From the NCBI GenBank assembly GCA_036936605.1, contig JAUPFV010000005.1:192260958-192324957 (forward strand): a stretch of 64,000 nt of DNA, in the 5' to 3' direction. Made by a program: the position numbers and the translations under genes. Shown here piece after piece: positions 45,481 through 55,200 of the stretch. Under the pieces are notes generated by a model. It was not told the origin of the DNA. It saw nothing but the letters and a program-made list of their open reading frames with translations, and did no database searches. Origin of the DNA: Limnanthes douglasii subsp. nivea. Taxonomy: Eukaryota > Streptophyta > Magnoliopsida > Brassicales > Limnanthaceae. Position 1 is the first letter of the stretch; every line of letters starts with the position of its first letter.

Positions 45481-47603
45481 TGTTGGCGAAATGGCTTAAA
45501 CTAATCCGGAATGCCGGTTTAATTGGCTTATCTACTTCTTACATATTACAAGAGGTGACCCAATGCGATATTTTGCTTGTCTCGGACTACGCTCAACATT
45601 TTACCACTCACGACGAGTATAGCTTAGACTCGATGACTGAGTGGGTAAAAAGTACGAGAAAGTCATTAGGTTTTTCGATTAAGGTAGCCTCTAAGGAGGT
45701 TGGGAAAATAGGGAGAACACCGAGAGTAGATTATCGGTGCGAGCAATCCGTCACTTTTAAGTCGGCCGTTAAAGAGTGCGACCGTTAGCGTAAGACTACC
45801 GGTAGCAAAAAAATAAATTGCCCTTTTTATTTGGTAGGCAATCCGGTAAAACGAGACAATAAGTGGGCTCTTAGTGTCCTTTCTGGGATGCACAACCATG
45901 AACCGATTAAGTATAACCAAGGATATTTGCAATGGTCCAAGTTAAAATAGAAGGAAAAAGAGCTCGTCGATCTTTTGACGGTGAACGAAATAAGTCCGCG
46001 ACAAATATTTGGTGCCTTGAAGAAGGCCGACGGAGAATGCTTCAAATATCCGTTACATTTACAATCACCGTCAAAAAACGAGGATGGTTGAAAACAGTGG
46101 TCGATCCCAAATTCAATGCTTGTTAATTAAATTACAATTGCACATGTACAAGTATTGGGTACGGACGAGAAATGATGACTCTAATTTATAACCGATTTGT
46201 TTTTCGCACATCCACTTAGTATTGATTTACTACGGACATTCCCACGCTTACTAATCATGGATAGCACGTATAAAGATATTCGTTACGGGGTGCCTTTGTT
46301 CGAATTAGTTGGGGTAACATCGACCAACAAAACATTTTGCATTGGTTTCACGTTTATGGTAAGTGAAAAACAAGACAACTACGAATGGTCATTGAGATGC
46401 TTGAAAACGGTAATGGAGGAGAATGATTGTGAATTACCTTGTGTTATCGTTACAGACCGTGAACTAGCTTTGATGAATAGCATCGACAAAATATTTCCTA
46501 GCGCTAGTCACATGTTATGCGAGTGGCATATCAACAAGAATGTTAGCAGGAGAACAAAAAAAATGTTTAAAGACGGGAAAGTGTTTAATAATGTTTTGGT
46601 GGCTTGGAATGACGCTGTTTCATCTAATACCATTGAGGTGGTGAACGAGATGTCGGCTAAGATGCAGTCGGTGTTCAAAGACCAAGATAAGGCGGTGGAT
46701 TATGTGGTAGACTCGTGGATTACGCTTTATAAAGAGAGGTTTGTTCACGCTTATACTAACAAAATCATGCATTTCAATAATCACACCTCAAATAGGGTGG
46801 AAATCTCGCATGCTACATTAAAAACATATGTCGGGTCAAGCCAATGGAATTTCTATGGGTTTTGGAATAAAGTACATCACTTGTTAGGGATGCAACATTC
46901 GACCATTAAAGAATCGATGGAGCTTAGTAAGTGCCGTCTAATTCTCAAATTTCAAGATTTTAAACCGTTCAAATTTTTACGGGGGTCCATATCACCTATT
47001 GCATTGGCGATAGTATACGATTATTTTTATTATAAAAGTGATGGTGAAAAATCTTCGTGCGTTTGAACTGATCGTACGATCCATGGTTTGCCGTGTTCCC
47101 ACGAACTTGAGGCAATCTGAAGAGTGGACGGTAATGTATCTACTCGGATTATAAACGAGCATTGGAAGAGACTAGATATTGTTCCTCGAGTTAAACTCAC
47201 CGGCGAAGAAGATGTTAAATTTAATTTCCCAAATCTAAATGCTAAACTTGAAGAGTTTGATGTTTACAAACAAAGTTATTGGCTAAACATATTTCAACAA
47301 ATTTTGGATCCGTCGAAGACACTCCTTTGCGAACCCCTCAAGAAGGTTCAATCCCGCGGTAAAACTCGAGGACGTGTCGGAAGCCGTGGTCGTGGACGGG
47401 GCCGGGGTCACGGTAAAAGTAACAAACTCCAACGTGATTATTCTACGAAAAGGGATCATTCGTACCACGAATACGGAGAACAAGAAATGTTCGAGTCCCA
47501 CAATAGTGCCGAAACTCTAAGAATGATAACAACCGCCGCTAGTTTAGCAACCCCAGTCGGCACTTTTGGTAGCACCTCACGAACGGTAAAAAATAAAAAA
47601 TAA
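45481..47603 (+). pseudogene. MULE transposase (FAR1-related)
   Basis: About 700 codons. From ATG 45481 (MLAKWLKLIRNAG) comes an N-terminal region and a FAR1/WRKY-GCM1-like zinc finger (INCPFYL, then MHNHEP). The MULE DDE domain at 46197-46700 shows IMDSTYKDIRYGVPLFELVG, VIVTDRELALMNSI and CEWHINKNV (first Asp in DSTYK, second in TDREL). A SWIM-like zinc finger (SSCV, HGLPCSHEL) follows at about 47052-47112. The C-terminal tail is RG-rich (GRVGSRGRGRGRGHGKS). Stops at about 45786 and 45948, a shift near 46125 and a TGA at 47064 inactivate it. Transposase binds TIRs and cuts the element out. Confidence 0.88.
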
Positions 47604-47742
47604 ATGGGTTGCATGTGTTGGTTTGGGAACTCCGGATGCGTCGAACAACATTACCGCAATACCGTCATTCTCGGTTAAACCGATCCCGACGATATTACCA
47701 AATATGCCAGACTCGAGATTTTCAAAAGACATACCTTAATTT

Positions 47743-48435
47743 ATGCGTCCTTTCATAAGCCGAATTACAAATGTTATGCCCGACGATAATTGTAGTTTTA
47801 GAGCCATCATACATGGTATGGTCGGTTACGAAAGTGGATGGCTAATGGTTAGAGAGGCCATGGTTCATGAGCTAAAGAGCGATCAAGAGTTTTATAAACG
47901 GGTTGTATATTACGATGATGAAAGCGAAGTCGATAAGGAGATACACTAGTTTACTTTTAATAAAGAGAATGCACCTTTCGTGAATTGGATGTCCTTGCCT
48001 AGTTGCGGAAAACTAGTCGCGACGACATTCAATTGTGTTTTCTATTTTCTTGCTCCTGGTGGATGTACGACTTACCTACCGGTGAAAAATGCAATTTTGA
48101 AGGATGGTTCTTTAAAGGAGATCGGTGTGGTATTCGTCAATAAAAATCATTTTGTTCACGTGAGTAAAGAACTTTTAGTTTCGCATGCATTTAATCATTT
48201 ATTTTCTTAACGCGCATTGAGATTCAATGTCAATTTGTAGGTTGATTTGGTTAAAGGGTCACCTTTAACGACTATAGAACCAACATGGATGCGAACGGAG
48301 AGAGAAGACGCTACTTGTTGGTCGATCCCCTTGTTCGATAGAGTCCATGTATTTTCAAGACTCCAAAATCCCACGCCGACACATTCCGTTGAATTTGAGG
48401 AACCCGTAGTGGACTTAACTAAAGATTTAAATTGA
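47743..48435 (+). pseudogene. OTU-type cysteine protease domain, with one intron
   Basis: OTU proteases remove ubiquitin-like modifiers. The frame shows MPDDNCSFRAI (catalytic Cys in the D-N-C-x-F-R motif), GSLKEIGVVFVNKNHFVH (catalytic His) and, after an 81-bp intron (GTGAGT at 48160 to TTTGTAG ending 48240), VDLVKGSPLTTIEPTWMR. The join HFVH/VDL restores the family pattern. The same frame extends upstream (SFSVKPIPTILPNMPDSRF, from about 47620), so it may be fused to the transposase as in other plant MULE proteins. Stops at 47737 (TAA) and 47948 (TAG) probably replaced glutamines. Confidence 0.82.
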
Positions 48436-48605
48436 GTACGTGTTGTAATTTTTAATTTGAAATCAAATTTAGTTTGTATGTTGTATTCATGAACCATTAA
48501 ACTATCTAGATTAAAGCAATTTTAAGGGTTTGAACTTTTTTATTTTCCTAGAAATTACAAGGGGTGGGTCAGTTTGCCACCACTTTTGCGTAATGAGTTC
48601 CTCAT

Positions 48606-48684
48606 ACGCCAAACGTTGGCGTGGACATAGCACCTCACACCAACCGTTGACGTGGGTATACGGTGTTACGCCAAAATTGTGGCG
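48606..48684. repeat. ACGCCA/TGGCGT palindromes 2 and 3
   Basis: ACGCCAAACGTTGGCGT (48606-48622) and ACGCCAAAATTGTGGCG (48668-48684), just beyond the OTU gene. Confidence 0.75.
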
Positions 48685-48789
48685 AACTGACCCAAAACTT
48701 GCTTCAGTTTATCCAAAGACAGAGGCGAAGCCAAAATGTTGGCCTATTGCCGCCATTGGTTGGCAAAATGCCCGTTGTGTACGCTAGTT

Positions 48790-49087
48790 TGTGGCAAAAG
48801 GCCAATTTTGAAAATTTAATTAAAGTAACAATGTATTAAATTAACTAAGCGTTTAATTAAATTAATGATGCATATACCAACATTAATAATGCATTTAATT
48901 TAATTAATTATGCAGCAAAATTAAATTAACAATGCATTTAATTAACGATCCATAACAGATGTAGTTGAAACAACAGTTAAAGGAAATATTAATCTAAAAC
49001 AACACTTATGTAGGATTAATATAGTTGAAACATAGACTACTCGAAACATAACAACTCAAAGGCACAATCAAAGAAAGAGTTAAATGC
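48790..49087. other. AT-rich spacer with ATTTAATTAA repeats
   Basis: Degenerate repeats of AATGCATTTAATTAAATTAA between 48820 and 48950. No gene. Confidence 0.6.
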
Positions 49088-49465
49088 TTAATCGTCGAAA
49101 TCGTATCCCATATTGTCATCTGATTCGTCCCCCTCATTTCTGTTTGAAATCCTATCCTCCAGATACACCAATATATCCCTACTGATGCAGTCTACTATAG
49201 TCATGTTCCAGACTAAAGACGCTTCTTTCTTTATTCTAGCCGGGATGAAAAGCAAAGACTTTAACGGTTGGATGAATAGGTACATGCGTCTGATTTCGTC
49301 ACGATTTCGCACAACAAGACCTCATGTTCCTAAATGGACGTAGTTGAAATACATCATACATAGGACACGGACAAAGAACGAATCACTACTATCTTCCCTC
49401 ATCTCTCAGCGGGCAACCCTCACCGCCTTAAGCATATGGTAGTCTTCATCAGCCGTAAACTCCAT
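49088..49465 (-). pseudogene. Unknown small MULE-encoded protein
   Basis: A 125-codon minus-strand frame from ATG 49465 (MEFTADEDYHMLKAVRVAR) with two in-frame stops. It contains SFFVRVLCMMYFNYVHLGT, RRMYLFIQPLKSLLFIPARI, VDCISRDILVYLEDRI and an acidic C-terminus (NEGDESDDNMGYDFDD). I do not recognise a family. The frame is otherwise consistent, and the acidic end and stop are clear, so it was probably a real gene. Confidence 0.5.
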
Positions 49466-49914
49466 TTGTTAAAGTCTTTGTGTTTTTTTTGTAAGTAAAT
49501 AGTTGGTTTTTATTTTCTCAGACTATATTTTGTGCCATGTTTATATAGTCTAGTTACTCTTGGTGGGAGTTATTACGTTGGTGCGAGTTTTTTGTTAATG
49601 AGAATCGCTTTTGGCGGGAGTTTTCTAGTTAATGAGAGTTGACGGGAGTTATTATGTCTGTTGGAGTTCTTATTGGGTCCCGGTTGAATTTAATCATTTA
49701 TGAAACCGCACTAAGTAATTTAGGCATTTGTCCCTATCCTTATCTTTCGTCATCCTTACTTTACATGTGTCACATTTTGATTGGTTTAACTGGATTACGT
49801 TATCTAAAGACAAAATTATCAATAAATAGACGTTGTATCTACATTAAAAGATATATTTAGTTGATAAATTAAGCAAAAAATTGTCTATGGACTGAGTTGG
49901 AAGATAAATATCTG

Positions 49915-50295
49915 ATGAAAGCATCAATCGAAGTTGGTAAAACAGACCAGGAAGAGTGGGGTAAACAATACTGAGAGGCAAAGCTATGCCAGATGTATAT
50001 CCTATATGACAGGGATGGTGTTCAGTCGCCTATAATTTCTAGGCGTGTAGATGAGGTGAAAGCTAGGTGGTCAGTCCTGATTAAATTCCGTATACATCTA
50101 GTTTCTTACCTCAACGACTTGGAACTTCATGTTGCGTGTAACCGGTTCAACTGTCAGGTCACAGATACTCTAACAGAGGAACAACTGAATCAATTCTGTT
50201 CTGACATTATTGAGATCAAGGTAGAGGAAATGTGTGACTACCAGATTGTGAAAGAAGAAAGAAAGTTGATGAAATGGAAATCGCATGATAGATAA
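49915..50295 (+). pseudogene. Unknown MULE-encoded protein (possibly trihelix/SANT-like)
   Basis: A plus-strand frame from ATG 49915 (MKASIEVGKTDQEEWGKQY) with one TGA (49972), then YDRDGVQSP, RRVDEVKARWSVLIKFRIH and TLTEEQLNQFCSDIIEIKVE. The W-K..RW..L spacing recalls the Myb/SANT-like region of plant transposon-encoded and NAM-associated proteins, but the match is weak. It ends at TAA 50293-50295, followed by a 12-bp repeat. Confidence 0.42.
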
Positions 50296-50345
50296 ATTAT
50301 GACTTGTACAAGTAGATGGCTTATGTTACAGTTCATCATCTACTT

Positions 50346-50485
50346 CATGTTTGAGTTTGTGTTTGAGTTTATGTTTGAGTTCATGTTTCAGTTTATGTTT
50401 GAGTTTGTGTTTCAGTTTATGTTTGAGTTTGTGTTTCAGTTTATGTTTGAGTTTATGTTTCAATTTATGCTTGAGTTTAACGTAT
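50346..50485 (+). repeat. 12-bp tandem repeat TTTGAGTTTATG
   Basis: About 11 units of TTTGAGTTTATG/TTTCAGTTTATG. Read in one frame they give FEFMFQFMFEF; this is a repeat artefact, not a membrane protein. Confidence 0.85.
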
Positions 50486-50749
50486 TCATGTTGTTTCAAC
50501 TATAACAAGAGAAAAAAAATACATTCAAATAGAAGCATAAAGTATCATACGATAACCCCGAACCATCAAAGTTACTAACATCGGACCAAAAGAACGACCA
50601 CTAGACCCGCAAAATATCGTAAAGGGTATATTATACAATCCAAAACATAAAAACGTAACATCAAAGCAAGTCTCCTAGCAGTAGACACAACATCCTCGTA
50701 CGCCCCAGCCAGAAGATCGAAATCATGGTCAAACTCACCAACTTCGGCA

Positions 50750-52567
50750 AACAAGGAAATCTACGCATTTCGGCACGCAAATGTCGAATGATAGCTCATT
50801 CCCGATCCTCGTAAACATAGTCATCGAGCAAGTAGATTGCACTATTGATGAGGTTGAACCAACTAATATTTTGATGGAGAATAAGGTAATCTGGAGTACT
50901 AAAAGAATCCATCTCGTCTCTCACAAAGTCTCCCCTTAATACTTCATCTAAAAGGTTATACCGCCAAATAGCCCAATTTTCCTCATCAAAATCATACGCC
51001 ATCGAGATTGGTTTTCTTCTCAACTTCGACTGCATCTGTAGCAAATGATGTGGGATAAGCCTCTGGACACAGCCAAACTCCCTCAACACCCGCTCCGGAT
51101 AGTATTACTGGGAGTGCTCTACACCGGATATGACATCTCTAAATCATGCTATATTTTGGAACCGAAAATGATCATGGATCGCACGATAAGGATCAAAAAG
51201 TACCTGCAATACAAACCAATACGAATAAAACAACATATAAATGGCACTACAGCAGACCAACATAGCACACAACTTACTATAAAGCAGTTCTACCTTATTC
51301 AAGTATCAAACTCAATAAAAAGACTTAACATCTATTTTCTGCAGGTTGTTGACGGTGATCCGGAGGTTTAACTTCGTCTAGGAGTCAGATACTACGGCAG
51401 CTGTATCCCATCTAGCAATAGTGGGCTGGCGCTCGGTGTAAGTGGAACAAGTAACAGGGCGTAGCATGACAAAATGATCGCGTGTCCACGTGTCTAGCAA
51501 ACTAATACATCCGGCCATAGTCCTGGTGTCGTGGAGCGAGCCCTCACCCAGATGGTGATACAAGTAAGCAAGTACAACACTCCCCCATGAGTAGGTACCA
51601 ACACCCGACGGAGTCAAATCGCGCAGCAGAAACAAATATATTAAATGGGTGTACATGTTGCTCTTGTCCGGGAATATGATGGGGCCAAACATATATAATA
51701 TGAAGGCACGCGCAACCGCATTTACCTTAAAATCAGTGAGATCAGTGTTTTCGTCGCTAACTCTAGCCCACTAAACGTTTCTGGAGCCATTTGAATCCCA
51801 AACCGACGCCCTTGCATTTCTCTACCTCCATCAGGAAGTCTACCTCGTCCACCATAAGCAACTCAGCGCACTCATGCATGGCCATATACTTGTCTGATAT
51901 AATAGGAAAAACAGCAAGTGAACCACAAACCGGGAGTCCCAATATTATGCGCACGTCATCGAGCGTGATCGTCATCTCGCCGAAGGAAAAATAAAAACTA
52001 TTTGTTTCCATATGCCACCGCTCCAAAAAACCTAAGTCATGTTGGAGTGTGTGCATGTGATAGAATGGATCTATCAGTCGACCGAAAGGAGTGGCGTCAA
52101 CTACGACATGCACCATACTTTGTGCAACCAAACTCCACGCTCTATGGCTGGGATAATGAGAGTATAGCCGCATCTCACGCTCCTGAAAACATTAGTTAAA
52201 TATATTAGTATATATTAAAATTAAACCAAAGTAAAATGTCATATGAAAATTTAAATATTACCTCTCCCATTCAAAATTGGTATGCAGTGTGGGAGATGAA
52301 CGCCTCGCCTAATAGAGGTGATAGTCTAGAGGAAGGAAGAGCTCTAGACTGCCCTCTAGGTGGGAGAGGGTGAAGTCCTCCACAGGAAGTAGAAGCAGAA
52401 CTGGATCCGAAAGCATGCGGTGGTCCTGAAACTATAGGCAGCTCCTCTATCGGAACCGCTGAACCGGGTACTAAAACGGGCTGGCCAGCTTCCCGTACCC
52501 TCGTCCGTTTCTTGATTCTCTTCGTCTGTGACCCATCCGCGAACCCGGAGGCGTTACCAGGATCCAT
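50750..52567 (-). pseudogene. Plant mobile domain (PMD) protein gene with introns
   Basis: PMD (aminotransferase-like plant mobile domain, Pfam PF10536) proteins travel with plant transposons and include the host factors MAIN and MAIL1. Exon 1 from ATG 52567 (MDPGNASGFADGSQTKRIKK) ends at 52262. A GT-AG intron spans 52261-52183. Exon 2 reads MRLYSHYPSHRAWSL, DLGFLERWHMETNSFYF, GEMTITLDDVRIILGLPVCG, then after a shift near 51770 VNAVARAFILYMFGPIIFPD, VLAYLYHHLGEGS. A last part (51205-50750) shows REFGCVQRLIPHH and IWRYNLLDEVLRGDF, then PDYLILHQNISWF. A stop near 52271 and the frameshift inactivate it. Confidence 0.85.
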
Positions 52568-52758
52568 AACCTGGAATAAAAAATGTACAAAATGTCAAGA
52601 GTGGTTCGAAGCACCAATTCTCAATCACGAAGCATTTTTAGAGAAATAATAACAAAAACTCGTTAAACACACGCCAACCAACAATAATAAACTGATCCCG
52701 GATTATTTTGGTGACCGGAGCCGCCAAAGCCATTGTTCTGGCGTGACCTACAGTGGCT

Positions 52759-52840
52759 ACGCCATCAGTTTGGCGTATCCACGTGAATCCACGCCAGGGA
52801 AATGATGTGAGCTCGTTGTGTACGCCACGCGTTGGCGTAC
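52759..52840. repeat. ACGCCA/TGGCGT palindromes 4 and 5
   Basis: TACGCCATCAGTTTGGCGTA (52759-52778) and the near-perfect GTACGCCA-CGCGT-TGGCGTAC (52820-52840), upstream of the PMD gene. The second recurs at 26678-26698 in the truncated copy. Confidence 0.8.
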
Positions 52841-53544
52841 ATAATGTGTTCTTCGCTCCCGTGTCGCGAAGAGCGCAAACCGTCATGAAAGCCTTGCAAA
52901 CATATGTAAACCGTCATGGAAGCCTTGCAAACATATGTACGAGCAAAATCCTATCGAATACCGACCACCAAACAGACTAAACCGTAATGCAAGCTTAACT
53001 AACAAAAACAAACAAAAAAACCCACTTACAGTTTTTTTAATCCAGTGGGAGAAAAATCTAACCTGTATTCGATTCGGTCCCGGATGGGTTTTGTTTTCGG
53101 TAATGGTGGTGTTTGAAGGTGGGTGAGGAGATGGTGGTTTTGTTCGTGATTTTGGATGGCTGTGAGTTGCTGTTGGGGCAGTGGGAGGGATAGGTAAGAG
53201 AGGCCGATAGGTTTAAGGTTAATTTGATTTTAAATTAAATTTTAGTTTCAATTTATATTTACTTTGTTTAATAGTTTAAATTGTAATTCACTTTTAGTTT
53301 AGTTTCAATTAAATTTTAGTTTAGTTTTCATTATTATTTTTTAATAAAAAAATAATAATTAAAGAGAAGGTAGAGAAACATATTTTTTTTGAAATAGAAA
53401 TTATGGTAATTTTACGTAGTAAATTTGGCTATTTATATAATTTCGAAAGGATAAAATCGAGAATAAATTTAATTTTGCGGAGTAAATTTAAAAAAAAAGA
53501 AAAGACTTCATAGAATAGTTTTGACTGTTTTTTTAACAATTCCT

Positions 53545-53553
53545 TAAATTATA
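53545..53553 (+). repeat. 9-bp target duplication TAAATTATA, right of MULE
   Basis: Exact copy of 44912-44920. The following bases repeat ATAATTCCTTAAATTAT once more. Confidence 0.65.
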
Positions 53554-55200
53554 TAATTCCTTAAATTATATATATAGATAAAAACAAGTATATTTTCTTA
53601 CTATAGTTTTAAATATATATTTATAATTTTATAAATAAAAACCAAAAAACCATGGTCAAATTTATACATTATTTTATTTGTTTTTATTATTATTTTTACA
53701 TAATATTAGCAAAACCCAACGTGTATGAATCTGAACGAATATACAATGTATTTTGCATTGACAAATTAAGCGCAAACCTTGATATAGTAGGAGTCGTTCG
53801 TTGATAGGCAGAACTTGTTCGATGTACCGAAACAAGTAAAATCACACGTGTTTTTTATTCACTAATTAAATTTCCAAGGACTTTCTTGAAGATCAAATAA
53901 AAGTCAAACACTGCTTTAAAAGTCTTGACTACTCACAAATTTCTCTATCTGATGTTTTTCTTCCAGACCGATCCATTGCATTGCGTTAGAAAATCATTTG
54001 ATGTGATAGTTAAAAACAATTATGATTTATTTTACCTGCGGAAAGAGTCGGTCTAATAAATTCAGTTGTATGATATTGAATTTTTTTAAATATCTTAATA
54101 CTAAATTTTTATTACCAAGCCTAAGTCTTTATACACATGAATTACGTTAGAATAAAATTGGAAAATCGATTGTTTACAGAGGGTAGTATAGTGTAGTAGG
54201 GTTAAAAATTAGTTTCTCCCTATGTATAACATGTGTATCATAGTAGTTATTTATCTTCATTTTTGTCTCCTACCCATCTTTCATGTTTTAGAAATTTGCA
54301 CAATCAATCCTCCCGCGCATGTGAACTATGAAAAACTGACACGTGGTACTTCAAAATCCCAAGTTTTGTGTCGCTTTTAGATAACTCAGTTTGAGTTATA
54401 TTTGGTTGGGGTTTGGGTATATAAAGGTTGGTTTGGTTTATTTGTTGGTTTTGACTCGGTCCACACTATTTAAATTTAAGTTAGGTTAATATATTAGATA
54501 GGTGGTAAATAGTAAAAGGTTAATAGTAAAAAGTAAAACCACGTGGGGGTGGCTAGGCAGGTGATTGGAGTGTCGGAGTGGCATTATTGGACAAAATTAC
54601 GGGTGACCAAAAATGATATAGAGCTTGGGATTTTGGAGTGCCACATATCAGTTTTTCATGGTTTATATATACAGGGGGCCGATCGTGTAAATTTCAAAAA
54701 CATGAAGGAGAAATGGGAGACAAAAGTGAAGATCAAGGACTACTATGATACACGGTTATACATGGGAGACCAACGGTGATTTTTCGTTGTGTAGTAGTAA
54801 TAGAAAAATATAGGTTTGAGTCTTTTGGATATTTTATCGACCATGTATGATACAACCCAGGGCGAAGTATTTCTTTTTCTTAGACCCGCATTTTCTTGTA
54901 AATTAAAGTTATTTTGTGCGGTCTACTTTTTTTTATGTCTTATTGTATCTCTCAATTTAGATAAGCTTTTTAGAATTCTAAATATTTTTACGCAAACTTC
55001 GTTTATCTAAAAATTATGTGTTAGGAGAATTAGCAAAGTTCATACTTTAATCTCATAAGAATTATTTATTTCAAAATTTAGTTAAAAAATGGAGAAGTCT
55101 CTTCATTTCAAGAATATGAAAATTAATTTCCTCATCTTCACAACAATCCTACGAACCCGCAAATTCACAACAATAAAAATTTATCTTAGAAAGAAGTAGT
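53554..55200. other. Non-coding flank and probable LINE B 5' region
   Basis: AT-rich with no firm gene. 53785-54020 carries the dispersed repeat seen at 6120-6215 and 7725-7900. From 54368 the sequence is unique to this duplication copy and probably includes the LINE 5' untranslated region (a TATATAAAGG box near 54418-54427). A 78-codon frame at 54543-54779 (WHYWTKLRVTKNDIELGILE) is not recognised. Confidence 0.45.

Larger units (their letters stand above)
44921..53544. mobile_element. Mutator-like element (MULE) with transposase, OTU and PMD genes
   Basis: 8.6-kb element. The left terminus GGAAATTGCTAAAAAAGCC and the inverted right terminus AGGAATTGTTAAAAAAACAG agree over about 40 bp, continuing as CAAAACTA and GAAGTC, and are flanked by 9-bp TAAATTATA. 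Plus strand: transposase (45481-47603) and OTU protease (47743-48435). Minus strand: unknown small gene (49465-49088). Plus strand: unknown gene (49915-50295). Minus strand: PMD gene (52567-50750). The right 700 bp recurs at 26652-27355. All genes carry stops or shifts. Confidence 0.82.
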
